Positions 53,044 to 62,803 are shown, counted from the stretch's first letter. The stretch: DNA of 64,000 bases from UBA4717 sp002404395 (GCA_937902275.1 CALFNW010000013.1:1-64000); one strand, 5' to 3'. Numbers and translations: made by a program. Notes: a model not told the origin generated them from the letters alone.

Positions 53044-53934
53044 TCAGTGACCGATAAATTCTCTGAAAAGCGAGTCGTTCGGCACTAATGCGTCGGAGAT
53101 AGGCTCAAGATCGAGCATCAGCTCCCTTAACTCCGATACAAGCCCGGCGTGCGCCGTGCCGCGCATCTCGGAGATCGCTTTCAAAAGCGGGTCGCGTATT
53201 GCCGAAAGCTCATACCCGAGCAAGGAATCAAGCTTGATATCGCAAAGTTCTTTGAACGGAATTATCGAGCTTTGCTCGTTTTTTCTCACTCCGTCCCAGA
53301 CTTCAAGAGTTGTCTCAACATCAATGTTGCGCGCGATTTTATCGCGGACCAGACGCCGTATGAGCCTGATCCGCTCCGGCTCGACCTTGATCTTCCCGTC
53401 GCACAGCGAATCCTCTACACTGATATATATGCTTGCTTTTTTATATTTATCAAAAAGCGACCGCACTTCGGGATATAATGCCTGTATACCCTCAAAAAGA
53501 ATGACCGTATCGGCTTTCCGCGATATTTTGCGATAGCCGCACCTTGAAAGCGTTCTAAAATCATAGATCGGAATATCTGCCTCGCCGTCGCGGTCAAGCG
53601 TTTCCGTCACCTTCTCAAGCAATTCAAGATCTATTGTATGGATAGAATCGAAATCATCTTTGTATTTCGGATCAATCTTGGCGCGGTCAATATAAAAATC
53701 ATCCACCGATACCGGTATTATGCGTCTCCCCGCCGCGGCGAAACGCGCCTCAAGCTTGGCGGCGGCGGTCGTCTTACCCGAACAGGTCGGTCCCGAGAGA
53801 GTAACAAATTCAAGCCCCTCGTATTCAAGCAGTCTGCCTGCAGCCTCATCTATCTTCAGTTCAAAATCCCGTTCGCATTTATCAACGTAATCCGCTTTGG
53901 CTTTTTCGTTTTCAAAGCTTTTGATAAGTTTCAT
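53044..53934 (-). CDS. Uridine kinase-like P-loop nucleoside kinase
   Basis: 296 residues. Walker A GPTCSGKTT near residues 48-56 and the kinase pattern PVSVDDFYIDR, DSIHTIDLELL, PIYDFRTLSR, VILFEGIQALYPEV match the uridine kinase/phosphoribulokinase family. The C-terminal 90 residues extend beyond classical Udk. Probably phosphorylates a nucleoside; in many Clostridia this protein is annotated only as nucleoside kinase. Likely co-transcribed with hemZ upstream and spoVB downstream. A GC-rich hairpin with CCCTCC/GGGAGG arms overlaps its ribosome-binding site GGAGGG. Confidence 0.8.
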   Translation of the reverse strand: MKLIKSFENEKAKADYVDKCERDFELKIDEAAGRLLEYEGLEFVTLSGPTCSGKTTAAAKLEARFAAAGRRIIPVSVDDFYIDRAKIDPKYKDDFDSIHTIDLELLEKVTETLDRDGEADIPIYDFRTLSRCGYRKISRKADTVILFEGIQALYPEVRSLFDKYKKASIYISVEDSLCDGKIKVEPERIRLIRRLVRDKIARNIDVETTLEVWDGVRKNEQSSIIPFKELCDIKLDSLLGYELSAIRDPLLKAISEMRGTAHAGLVSELRELMLDLEPISDALVPNDSLFREFIGH

Positions 53935-53964
53935 GAATTTCCCTCCCGCCGATCCGGAGGGCGC

Positions 53965-55452
53965 TCATTTCTCACCAAAGAACCGCCCTGCCGCCTGCTC
54001 TAAGCGCAGATCGTCATCAAATTCATTCTGACGCAGATATTCAAACGGATATTTCGGTTCAAACACACGCTCGATCTGCTTGATCCCTGCGTCATTATAT
54101 TTTACGAACTTGGTGACGGCTCCGGCACCCACCGCAAATATTGTGTGATTTTCTTCCATTATCAATACATTATATATTCCTGCATGGCCCTCAAGCGTAA
54201 AGCCCACGTTTTCAAGATTGCCGACCGTGTTTTTCTGACGGTACATATAATACGGCAGATATCCCGAGATCTTCATGCGAAGTTGGGAATAATCCACGCT
54301 TTTTTCGGTCTCGCGGCTTTTTCTGCGGTATATTCCGGGTTCGGTCTGTCTGAACTCGGCGGATTTTTTTACGCAGAATGTATGTACGGTCACGTTTTCC
54401 GGCTCAAGCGCGAGCACTCCGTCAATCGATTTGGAAAAACTCGGGTAGCTCTCGCCGGGCAGTCCGGCAATAAGATCGCAGTTGATCGTACCTATCCCGG
54501 CGCGGCGCGCCGATTCAAATGCGGCAAAAAAATCCGCCGAGGTGTGCCGTCTGCCTATGTTATCGAGAATATTGTCATTAAGTGTTTGCGGATTCACGCT
54601 CACCCTTGTGACTCCGAACGCCTTGGCAATCATCATTTTCTCATCGGTAACGGTATCGGGTCTGCCCGATTCAAGCGTAAACTCGTCAAGCTTTGAAACA
54701 TCAAAGCAGGCGTTCACGGTCGAAAGCAAGAGCTTTAGCTGGTCATCGTCAAGTATCGTCGGCGTGCCTCCGCCGATATATATCGTCACAAGCCTCATAC
54801 CGAGTCTTTTGATACGCTGCGCCGTACGTTCTATATCACGGCAGAGCCGTCCGAGATATTCGGGAATGAGCGACTTCAACCGCTCGGTCGAATATGAAAC
54901 GAAGCTGCAATATGCACAGCGCGTCGGGCAGAACGGGATCGAAATGTAAAGACTGCAGGTATCCATTCCGTAGCGTTCAAGCACCGCCTGTTCGTTTTGC
55001 GCGACATCAATGCAAAGCGTTGCTTTTTTGGGATTAACGAGATATTCCTTCCTGAGAATTTTTCTCACGGCAAAAGGCGTTTTCCCCGTCATAAGAAGCT
55101 CGCGCACCAGCTTTGCCGGACGTATGCCCACGAGCATACCGAAGCTCGGAGTAACACCGGTCAGCTTTTTGCCGGCTTCGCAAATTGCATATCCGCAGGC
55201 AAGCTTGACGGTACGTTCAAGACCGTTTGCGGCAAACTCAAGCTCGCTTATTCCGGTTTCGGAAGAAATGCCGTCGTTCAGCACGGCGTCCACTCTGATA
55301 CGCCCATCAGACTTTGCGACATTCAGCTCAAGCCGCGGTTCATTCGTCTCGCTTTCCTTATCGGAAAATTTCTCTCCGGGGAAAAACAGCATACATAATG
55401 ACTGAATATAATACCTGTTTACCGGCAGATCGCCGTTAATCCTGATCTTCAT
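53965..55452 (-). CDS. hemZ: HemZ-type radical SAM coproporphyrinogen dehydrogenase-like protein
   Basis: 495 residues. A poorly conserved N-terminal domain (about 150 residues) precedes a radical SAM core: CPTRCAYC (Cys ligands of the 4Fe-4S cluster) in YISIPFCPTRCAYCSF, IYIGGGTPTILDDDQL, and VSVNPQTLNDNILDNIGRRHT. The HemZ family pairs with HemN-type oxygen-independent coproporphyrinogen oxidases; haem synthesis by HemZ itself is not established. No other haem genes are in the window. ATG 55452 is taken; a TTG two codons upstream is also in frame. Confidence 0.85.
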   Translation of the reverse strand: MKIRINGDLPVNRYYIQSLCMLFFPGEKFSDKESETNEPRLELNVAKSDGRIRVDAVLNDGISSETGISELEFAANGLERTVKLACGYAICEAGKKLTGVTPSFGMLVGIRPAKLVRELLMTGKTPFAVRKILRKEYLVNPKKATLCIDVAQNEQAVLERYGMDTCSLYISIPFCPTRCAYCSFVSYSTERLKSLIPEYLGRLCRDIERTAQRIKRLGMRLVTIYIGGGTPTILDDDQLKLLLSTVNACFDVSKLDEFTLESGRPDTVTDEKMMIAKAFGVTRVSVNPQTLNDNILDNIGRRHTSADFFAAFESARRAGIGTINCDLIAGLPGESYPSFSKSIDGVLALEPENVTVHTFCVKKSAEFRQTEPGIYRRKSRETEKSVDYSQLRMKISGYLPYYMYRQKNTVGNLENVGFTLEGHAGIYNVLIMEENHTIFAVGAGAVTKFVKYNDAGIKQIERVFEPKYPFEYLRQNEFDDDLRLEQAAGRFFGEK

Positions 55453-55511
55453 TTTCAAAAGTGCCGCGCCGCTTCGGCTCCGGCATCCTTTCCGTTTTTA
55501 TATTTCGGTCG

Positions 55512-55964
55512 TCATTTGCGTAAGACCGCACTGTCGCAAACGATAGTTACGGGACCGTCGTTTGTAAGCGACAGCTTCATATCGGCGCCAAACACGCCGG
55601 ACTCGACCTTGCCGAGCCTTTCACGCAATAGTTGTTTGAAATACTCATAAAGGCTTTCGGCGCGCTCGGGAGCGGCGCCGTCAAAATAGTCGGGACGGTT
55701 GCCTTTTTTATAATTGGCATTAAGAGTAAAATTTGAAACGACGAGCAACTCTCCGCCCACATCGCAAAGCGAAAGATTCAGCTTTCCGTTCTCGTCGGAA
55801 AATATTCTCATCTTGATTATTTTGTCGCATAAAAGCAAAGCGTCGGCTTCGGTGTCGTCACCCGCGACTCCGAGCAACACCGCAAGTCCGTTTCCGATCT
55901 TTCCGACACTTTTGCCGTCGATCGTCACTTCTGCCTGCGACACACGTTGTAATACCGCTTTCAT
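55512..55964 (-). CDS. dtd: D-aminoacyl-tRNA deacylase
   Basis: 150-residue DTD of normal length: MKAVLQRVSQAEVTIDGKSVGKIGNGLAVLLGV, and C-terminal NDGPVTIVCDS with the NxGPVT motif. It frees D-amino acids from tRNA. The active-site motif usually SQFTL reads SNFTL here (LLVVSNFTLNANYKKGNRP), an unusual change next to the catalytic Thr. Adjacent to relA as in Bacillus. ATG 55964 is family-typical; the hairpin-linked ATG at 55977 is out of frame. Confidence 0.92.
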   Translation of the reverse strand: MKAVLQRVSQAEVTIDGKSVGKIGNGLAVLLGVAGDDTEADALLLCDKIIKMRIFSDENGKLNLSLCDVGGELLVVSNFTLNANYKKGNRPDYFDGAAPERAESLYEYFKQLLRERLGKVESGVFGADMKLSLTNDGPVTIVCDSAVLRK

Positions 55965-55977
55965 ATAGATCACTCAT

Positions 55978-55992
55978 GTCGGCGGAGCCGAC
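55978..55992 (-). repeat. Start-proximal hairpin before dtd
   Basis: Minus strand TTTTTTTTGA, GTCGGC-TCC-GCCGAC, ATGAGTGATCTAT, ATG 55964 (13 bases after the first ATG, so out of frame). Confidence 0.8.
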
Positions 55993-56157
55993 TCAAAAAA
56001 AACGATCGGTAATTTCAGACGGGGCTTTCGGGTATGCGGACTTGAAGCCGCAGTACGACTGCGGGACCTTATGCTTGGACAATGATGCCGCTCGTCTGTT
56101 TGCAGAAAATTAAGCGAAGAAGGCTTAACGCTTCACACAGACCGCGCCCGCACCGTC

Positions 56158-58371
56158 TCAGGCAAATCCACGGGTCACGTCGCTGACTCCCGGAACCGCC
56201 TTGAGTCTGCCGACGATGCTCTTGACATGATCGAGATTGCGGCAGGCAAGATTCAGGTTCACCGCCGCCGTTCCGTCATGCTTGGACTGATAGTTTATCG
56301 ACAAAAGCGAAACCTTCATTTCGGCGAGCGCCGCCGTTATATCCGCAAGCAGCGTGATCGACTCGTCCGCATACACCTGAACGAATGCATCATAAGTGTG
56401 CGCCGCCTCGCTGACCGCTTCGGTGTCCCAGCGCGCGCTCACAAAACGCTCGGCGTTTTTGCCGTCGACCATGGATCCGCGCACATTCGGGCAGTCGTGC
56501 TTATGGATCGAGATGCCGTATCCACGGGTTATAAATCCGACGATCTTATCACCGGGGAGCGGATTACAGCATTTTGCAAATTTGACAAGGCAGCCGCTTT
56601 CGCCGTCAACTATAATGCCTCCGCCCGATTTATGCCGCTTACTCGGCAGATTGACGGGGATCTTGGAAGCGTCGTTTGCAATTACGGGCGCGTCCGCCGT
56701 TTCGGAGGTAACCACACGTTCAAATTCGTCCTTGAGTCTGCCTGAGATCTTAGAAGTGGAAAGACCGCCGTATCCGATGGTATTGAGCAGATCGTCCTCG
56801 CTCTTTATACCGATTCGGTGCGCGATATTCGTAAGTATTTCACTGCGCTGAGCATCCGTGTACGCTCTGCCGTATTTTTTGAATTCGCGATCGACCTCGG
56901 CTCTTCCGACCACAATATTTTCGGGACGTTTTTCGCGTTTGAACCATTGTCTGATCTTGTTGCGGGCTTCGGAGGTCTTGACGATCTTGAGCCAATCGCG
57001 GCTCGGTCCTTTTGACGCCGCGCTCGTCAGTATTTCTACGATCTCGCCGTTTTCCGGAACGCTGTCTATCGGCGCGATCGCTCCGTTTATCTTTGCGCCG
57101 ATCATCTTATTTCCGACCGCCGAATGGATCGCGTATGCAAAGTCGATAAGCGTTGCTCCCTGAGGCAGTACGATCACGTCGCCTTTCGGAGTGAACACAA
57201 AGGTCTCGTCATGGAAAATGTCTATTTTCAGCGTGCTCAAAAATTCGTCCGGATCCATAGTGTCGTCGTTGGTTTCGATCAGCTTTGCCACCCATTCAAG
57301 CTTGCGGTCGATCTCCTCTTTACTGCTTGCGCCCGACTTGTACTTCCAATGCGCGGCAATACCGTATTCGGCGACCTGATGCATTTCGTAAGTACGGATC
57401 TGCACTTCAAACGGGATCCCGTCATGACCGATGACCGTCGTATGAAGCGAACGGTAAAGGTTGGGCTTAGGAGTCGAAATATAATCCTTGAAACGTCCGG
57501 GCATGGACTTATACATCTCATGGATTATACCGAGCACGGTATAGCACTCAAGCTCGGTGCCGACGATTATTCTCAGCGCGTAAAAATCGTATATTTCGTC
57601 AAAGCTCTTGTTCTGGTTATACATCTTTTTGTAGATGCTGTATACCGTCTTTACTCTGCCCTCAAGCGTAAAGTTTATGTTGTATTCCCGAAGTTTCTCG
57701 CTCACCGCCTCACGGCAGCGTTCTATAAAGTCACGATTCTGACCGTACTTGCGCTCAATGTCGTTCTGCACCTCTTCGTATCCGATCGGGTCAAGATACG
57801 AAAGCGAAAGTCCCTCAAGCTCCTGCTTGATCTTCTGCATACCGAGTCGGTGAGCAAGCGGCGCAAACACGTGCATAGTTTCAAGCGCAGTCTCACGGCG
57901 CTTGGCTTCGGGCTTGGCGGAAAGCGTGCGCATATTGTGAAGTCGGTCGCAAAGCTTGATAAAGATGACTCGGATATCTTTCGACATGGCGAGAAACATC
58001 TTGCGCAGATTCTCGATCTCGGCTTCTTCTTTGTCCACCACATTGAAATGTACGATCTTCGTTACGCCGTCAACCAGCAGTGCGACCTCTTTTCCGAATT
58101 CCTTTTCTATCTTTTCAATGCTGATCTTGTCCGAACAGTCTTCGACCGTGTCGTGCAAAAGCGCCGCGCATATCGAGTCGGTATCAAGCTCAAGCCCGGC
58201 AAGGATCTCGGCGACCGCGATCGGGTGGCTGATATACGGCTCGCCGCTGACTCTGAACTGCCCGCGATGCAACTCATCGGCATACAGAAAAGCTTTTTTG
58301 ATTTTTTCAACATCGTAATTTTTACCTGTCTTTTCAAGCATGGAAAGCAGGTTTTCAATCGCTTCGTACAT
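56158..58371 (-). CDS. relA: Bifunctional (p)ppGpp synthetase/hydrolase RelA/SpoT
   Basis: 737 residues, full RSH layout: HD hydrolase domain (HPIAVAEIL, LLHDTVEDC), synthetase domain (LRIIVGTELECYTVLGIIHEMYKSMPGRFKDYISTPK, YRSLHTTVIG), TGS domain (DETFVFTPKGDVIVLPQGATLIDFAYAIHS), zinc-finger/helical region with Cys-rich CLVKFAKCCNPLPGD, and C-terminal ACT domain. It makes and degrades the starvation alarmone. Order recJ-relA-dtd as in Bacillus, without apt. ATG 58371 is preferred; ATG 58383 in the hairpin cassette would add MKII. Confidence 0.95.
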   Translation of the reverse strand: MYEAIENLLSMLEKTGKNYDVEKIKKAFLYADELHRGQFRVSGEPYISHPIAVAEILAGLELDTDSICAALLHDTVEDCSDKISIEKIEKEFGKEVALLVDGVTKIVHFNVVDKEEAEIENLRKMFLAMSKDIRVIFIKLCDRLHNMRTLSAKPEAKRRETALETMHVFAPLAHRLGMQKIKQELEGLSLSYLDPIGYEEVQNDIERKYGQNRDFIERCREAVSEKLREYNINFTLEGRVKTVYSIYKKMYNQNKSFDEIYDFYALRIIVGTELECYTVLGIIHEMYKSMPGRFKDYISTPKPNLYRSLHTTVIGHDGIPFEVQIRTYEMHQVAEYGIAAHWKYKSGASSKEEIDRKLEWVAKLIETNDDTMDPDEFLSTLKIDIFHDETFVFTPKGDVIVLPQGATLIDFAYAIHSAVGNKMIGAKINGAIAPIDSVPENGEIVEILTSAASKGPSRDWLKIVKTSEARNKIRQWFKREKRPENIVVGRAEVDREFKKYGRAYTDAQRSEILTNIAHRIGIKSEDDLLNTIGYGGLSTSKISGRLKDEFERVVTSETADAPVIANDASKIPVNLPSKRHKSGGGIIVDGESGCLVKFAKCCNPLPGDKIVGFITRGYGISIHKHDCPNVRGSMVDGKNAERFVSARWDTEAVSEAAHTYDAFVQVYADESITLLADITAALAEMKVSLLSINYQSKHDGTAAVNLNLACRNLDHVKSIVGRLKAVPGVSDVTRGFA

Positions 58372-58383
58372 AATAATCTTCAT

Positions 58384-58398
58384 GCCGCCGTAGGCGGT
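58384..58398 (-). repeat. Start-proximal hairpin before relA
   Basis: Minus strand TTTTTTGA, ACCGCC-TAC-GGCGGC, ATGAAGATTATT, ATG 58371. Confidence 0.8.
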
Positions 58399-58530
58399 TC
58401 AAAAAATAAACGTGAATTCTCCGCGCTGCTGCGGCGCGGAAATTCGGTGCGTGAAAATAAAGTTTCACTTGATAAAGATGAAATTTTTGCGATTCATGCC
58501 GCCCAAAACGGAGTTCTCAAACGCCGCGAT

Positions 58531-60699
58531 TTATGCAAGCCCGGATCTCAGTCTTCCGTAAAGCGGCACTTTTTCAAGCTCGGCTTTGCCGACTGCGACT
58601 CCGGGCGCAAGCGAATAAACTCCTTGCTCGTTTACGGGGGCAGCACTTATAACCTCTGCTTCCGAAAGGATATCAAGCGCGGCCCTGAGCTTTATGTAGG
58701 TCATACGCACACCGCACTCGTTAAGCTCGCGCATAAGCTTCCGTAAGCATACGGCGGAGTCGCCCGCGTCAAGCCGTGCTTTAAGAGCACGGTAAACTGC
58801 GGCAAAATCCGCGCGCTCGGGAAATTCGTCCGCCGGGAAAGCGCCTTGCGTGCATAAACATTCATACTCGTGCGCACGTCCGCGCTCTGCATCGCATGCC
58901 GACCTCGAAAGCTTGATATCGCGCACATTGAGCTGAATACTCTTTCGCCCGTTATACTCGTTAAGCTCAAGTTTGGCAAGTAAGTCTACACTATCGCCGC
59001 ATATATACGGAAAACTCCGATAAGGCGTGCCGAACAACAGTGCCGTCATCGGCTTGTCTTTATATGAAAGCGTAAGCTTGATGTGCTTGCCCTCCTTGAG
59101 AGGGCGCACCTCGGTAATCAAAAGGTCTCGGATCTCAAACTGCGGAGTAGGATTTGCCTGCCCGCAAGGTTCAAGCAATGACAGCTCCTCGACAAGCCCG
59201 CGCGTGATCTCGTCCGCTTCGATCACTGCGTCTGCCTCATAACTGCAAACAGCCTCGCCGCCGCTCATCGTTTCGGCGGCACATTCGTTTATCAGCCGTC
59301 TGAAGTTTTGAAGCTCCGAACGCTTGACGGTCAACCCGGCGGCAAGTTCGTGTCCGCCGTATCTGAGCAATGCCCCGGACGCATACTCAAGCGCGCGTGA
59401 AAGGTCAAACCCTTTTACGCTTCTTCCCGAACCTTTGCCGATATCATCAGGTCCGCCGTCACCCGCAATACCGCCTTCAAACGAGACAAGTATGCAGGGC
59501 ATACCGGTTCTGTCGGTGATCCTTGAAGCGACGATACCGATGATTCCGTGATTCCATGAATCGTCCGATACCACTATCACAGGATCATCTTCCGAACACT
59601 CCGATGCGATTTTTTCATCAATGCCCTCAAGCATCTCGTTTTCACGCTTCTGTCTTTCGGCATTGAGCTTGCACAGCCCGTCGGCGATCTCCGCGGCAGT
59701 GCTCTCATCTTCGGTCAGAAACAGCTCGGCGGCGTACGCCGCGTTCGCCAATCTCCCGGCGGCGTTTATTCTCGGGGCAAGCGTATAGCTGATAAGCCCC
59801 GCTCCGAATTTTTTCTTTTTCCCGTCGGAATAATCGGTACCGCTCGCCGCGCTGATAAGCGCCTTAACACCGATAAATTTCGGATTTTCCATCGACCGCA
59901 GACCGTACGCGGTCACGGCTCGGTTTTCATCAATAAGCGGCATAACATCCGCTACCGTGCCGATCGCTACAAGCTCCGAATATTTCTCAAGTACTGCGTA
60001 TGCGGCTTCGTTGACGCTCATGCCGCATCTGCGCATCTCAAGCGCGCAAACCGTTTTGTATGCCACCCCGACTCCCGCAAGCGCGTCAAACGGGTACGAA
60101 TCGCTTCGCTTCGGGTCAACGCAGCAGGTATCCGGCAGTATTATCTCTCCCTCAAGAGTGCGCCGACATTCGTGGTGATCGGTCACTACGGTTTCAAGCC
60201 CGACGGACTTTGCGTAAGCAATTTCGTCTATCGCGGTAATGCCGGTGTCAACGGTTATCATAAACTCGGCGCCGCCCGCTTTCAGCCTGTCGATCGCCGC
60301 GTTGTTAAGTCCGTATCCCTCGCCCGTCCGTGTGGGAATATAATATCCCACATCCGCTCCGAGCGAACGCAGATACAGGCAGAGTAAGCAGGTCGACGTG
60401 ACTCCGTCTACATCATAATCTCCGTATACCACGATCCTGCGCCCTGCCGCAAGCGCCGCTTCAAGCGCTTCGCAAAGCTCCGTCATCGAATCAAGTGCAA
60501 ACGGATCGTGAAATTCAAAATGTTCCGGCGAAATAAAACCGCTCGCCTTTTCGACATCGGTACAGCCGCGCATATATAAAAGCGACGCCGTGATCGTACT
60601 TACCCCGAGCGCGCTTGCAATTTCGGCAACCGCGCCGTCGGGAGCGGGCTTTCGCACCGTCCAAAGCTTCTCGGCGGTTGCTCTGTCTTTAATCTTCAT
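58531..60699 (-). CDS. recJ: Single-stranded-DNA-specific exonuclease RecJ
   Basis: 722 residues. DHH phosphoesterase core with motif GDYDVDGVTS (Asp94-Asp98), DTGITA, and VTDHHEC (Asp174-His176), then the DHHA1 domain (RYGGHELAAGLTVKR), the OB-fold, and a C-terminal Firmicute-type extension of about 150 residues. A 5'-3' ssDNA exonuclease in recombination and repair. ATG 60699 overlaps the stop of the RseC-like gene by 11 bases, so the two are co-translated. Confidence 0.94.
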   Translation of the reverse strand: MKIKDRATAEKLWTVRKPAPDGAVAEIASALGVSTITASLLYMRGCTDVEKASGFISPEHFEFHDPFALDSMTELCEALEAALAAGRRIVVYGDYDVDGVTSTCLLCLYLRSLGADVGYYIPTRTGEGYGLNNAAIDRLKAGGAEFMITVDTGITAIDEIAYAKSVGLETVVTDHHECRRTLEGEIILPDTCCVDPKRSDSYPFDALAGVGVAYKTVCALEMRRCGMSVNEAAYAVLEKYSELVAIGTVADVMPLIDENRAVTAYGLRSMENPKFIGVKALISAASGTDYSDGKKKKFGAGLISYTLAPRINAAGRLANAAYAAELFLTEDESTAAEIADGLCKLNAERQKRENEMLEGIDEKIASECSEDDPVIVVSDDSWNHGIIGIVASRITDRTGMPCILVSFEGGIAGDGGPDDIGKGSGRSVKGFDLSRALEYASGALLRYGGHELAAGLTVKRSELQNFRRLINECAAETMSGGEAVCSYEADAVIEADEITRGLVEELSLLEPCGQANPTPQFEIRDLLITEVRPLKEGKHIKLTLSYKDKPMTALLFGTPYRSFPYICGDSVDLLAKLELNEYNGRKSIQLNVRDIKLSRSACDAERGRAHEYECLCTQGAFPADEFPERADFAAVYRALKARLDAGDSAVCLRKLMRELNECGVRMTYIKLRAALDILSEAEVISAAPVNEQGVYSLAPGVAVGKAELEKVPLYGRLRSGLA

Positions 60700-61150
60700 C
60701 TTTTTTCCGAATATCCTCTTTCATATCATCGGTATCGCTTCGCGAGATCACCGATTCGACGATAACATCGTATCCGCGCCGTGCGGTTCGCTCACATATG
60801 ACCGCCGCGACCGCAAATGTCGCGGCAAATGTCGCGATCGCGCTCGCCGGTGCAGATATTCCAAGGCGTGCGGCAGCAAGATACGCGGCTATCGACAAGA
60901 GCGTCGGTGCGAAGAAGAGTGCCGCCGAATATGCAAGCACCTTCCCCGAAGCCGTTTCAAGCGTCACCGTATCTCCCCTCGCGGCATTCGCATCATTGCG
61001 CGCCCGAGTCACCGCTTGCTTTTCGCCGAACGTAAAGCAGGCACTGCAGGCTCCGGTATTGTTATGACACATATCGCACGCGCTTTTTCTTGAAACCTCA
61101 ACGGTTGCGGTCATGCCATCGACCGATATCACTTTTCCCGTTTGTTTCAT
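60689..61150 (-). CDS. RseC/MucC-like membrane protein (SoxR-reducing type)
   Basis: 153 residues: N-terminal cysteine-rich domain (MKQTGKVISVDGMTATVEVSRKSACDMCHNNTGACSAC, over residues 1-38), two membrane helices, and a charged C-terminus. This resembles RseC family proteins, which in Proteobacteria work with Rnf complexes in SoxR reduction; here the role is unknown and no rnf genes lie nearby. ATG 61150 follows GAGG. It overlaps recJ. Confidence 0.75.
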   Translation of the reverse strand: MKQTGKVISVDGMTATVEVSRKSACDMCHNNTGACSACFTFGEKQAVTRARNDANAARGDTVTLETASGKVLAYSAALFFAPTLLSIAAYLAAARLGISAPASAIATFAATFAVAAVICERTARRGYDVIVESVISRSDTDDMKEDIRKKDED

Positions 61151-61181
61151 ACGCAATTACCTCACATATCAGTATGTAAAT

Positions 61182-62792
61182 TCAGAGATCGCCGCACGGC
61201 GCGTATTTTGTAATTATTGACTCGGCGATCCGCAATCCGTCCGCCGCCGCGCTCGTAATGCCGCCGGCATACCCGGCGCCCTCTCCGCCGGGATACAGAT
61301 TCGCGAAATTCACCGCACTGCAATCGGCGTTTCTGAGTATGCGAAGCGGCGCCGAGGTGCGCGTTTCAAATCCGGTGAGCACCGCATCTGTGTCGCCGAA
61401 ACATTCCATTTTGCGTGAAAATACATTAAAGCCCACGCGCAGCATATCACCGATGAACGGCGGCACGAGCGCGTCAAGCGCACAGACCCTGACGTTTCCG
61501 TTCATGTAGGTCGGCACCACATTCGTCGGCTCGCATAAGCCGCTCCGTGCCGAGTTCATAAAGTCTCCCACCGTTTCGATCGGCGCGCGATAGCCTCCGC
61601 CGCCGGCGGCGAACGCCGCCCTCTCTATCCTGCGCTGGAAGTTCATACCGTCAAACAGTGAGCTTCCGAAATCGCCTGCCCCCACCGATACCGCAATCGC
61701 CGCGTTGGCATTTTTACCGTCGCGCGCATATCGGCTCATTCCGTTGGTAACTACGCCGCCGTCCTCGCTTGCGGCTGCAACGACCTCTCCGCCCGGGCAC
61801 ATACAGAAGCTGTACACCGCCCGCTCACCGAGGCGGTAAGACAGTGCATACTCGCCGACCGGCAGATGCGGATCCCCGGCGTAGCTTCCGTAAAGCGATT
61901 CATCCACGCGGCTTTGCAGGTGCTCGACTCTCACACCCACCGAAAACGGCTTTGCCTCAAGCATTACGCCGCGTGCGGCAAGTTTTTCATACGTGTCGCG
62001 CGCGCTGTGACCCGGCGCAAGCACAAGCACGGGAGTTTCTATATACTCCCCGCCGACCTTGACCGCGCGCACTCCGTGCGCGTCAAATTCAAAATCTTCC
62101 GCCATGGAATCGTACCGCACTTCGCCGCCGAGCGATACTATTCGAGCGGCAATATGCTTCACCACCTCAAGCAAACGGTCTGTACCGACATGAGGCTTGG
62201 CGGAATATATGACCTCCTCGGGCGCGCCGAAGTCGTGCATTTGTTTAAGCACGCGCGCGCATCGCGGATCGCTTATCCGCGTGACGAGCTTGCCGTCCGA
62301 AAAGGTGCCTGCGCCACCCGCGCCGAACTGAATATTCGAGTCTTCAAGCACCCCCGTACGGTAAAAACGCTCTACCGCCTCGCGCCGTTTTTCAACATCG
62401 GCGCCGCGCTCAAGCACGATCGGCCGGTATCCGTATTCGGCAAGTTCGAGCGCCGCAAACATTCCGCACGGCCCCATTCCGATTATCACCGGTCTGCCGC
62501 CGAGCGGTTCGCTTCCGACCTTAAGCTTTTCGCAAGGATCCGAAATGACGGTCGCATCCGCTTCATCAAGCGCTTTCTTATGAAATTTTATTTTCTCACC
62601 GCACGGAAACGAGATCGAATACACGAAGCTCGGCGCACGGTCGCGATGTCTGGCGTCGATTGACTTTTTGTATATGCGCGCTTCCTCGACCCTTGCCTTC
62701 AGCCCCAGCCGTTGCGCTTTTTTCAGCGCCGTCATAAACGCCTCGCCCGGCTCGGCATCAAACGGCAACTTGATATTACGAAAAATTACCAT
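61182..62792 (-). CDS. FAD-dependent dehydrogenase, COG2509 type
   Basis: 536 residues. FAD-binding Rossmann motif VIIGMGPCGMFAALELAEYG near residue 105, after an N-terminal ferredoxin-like part, and IQFGAGGAGTFSDGKLVTR, PHVGTDRLLEVVKHI and the C-terminal YPGGEGAGYAGGITSAAADG, characteristic of the COG2509 uncharacterised FAD-dependent dehydrogenases common in Clostridia. Substrate unknown. The gene is often beside cdaR/glmM, as here with a CdaR gene 63 bases away. A 5-bp hairpin with TTTTGA in front lies 12 bases before ATG 62792. Confidence 0.86.
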   Translation of the reverse strand: MVIFRNIKLPFDAEPGEAFMTALKKAQRLGLKARVEEARIYKKSIDARHRDRAPSFVYSISFPCGEKIKFHKKALDEADATVISDPCEKLKVGSEPLGGRPVIIGMGPCGMFAALELAEYGYRPIVLERGADVEKRREAVERFYRTGVLEDSNIQFGAGGAGTFSDGKLVTRISDPRCARVLKQMHDFGAPEEVIYSAKPHVGTDRLLEVVKHIAARIVSLGGEVRYDSMAEDFEFDAHGVRAVKVGGEYIETPVLVLAPGHSARDTYEKLAARGVMLEAKPFSVGVRVEHLQSRVDESLYGSYAGDPHLPVGEYALSYRLGERAVYSFCMCPGGEVVAAASEDGGVVTNGMSRYARDGKNANAAIAVSVGAGDFGSSLFDGMNFQRRIERAAFAAGGGGYRAPIETVGDFMNSARSGLCEPTNVVPTYMNGNVRVCALDALVPPFIGDMLRVGFNVFSRKMECFGDTDAVLTGFETRTSAPLRILRNADCSAVNFANLYPGGEGAGYAGGITSAAADGLRIAESIITKYAPCGDL

Positions 62793-62803
62793 TTTCTTGT
62801 ATT

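Noticed and set aside
57124..58746. 540-codon open frame on the plus strand opposite relA
   Set aside because: It is an antisense frame kept open by the codon bias of relA on the other strand; no recognisable domain and it runs past the relA start into the intergenic hairpin.
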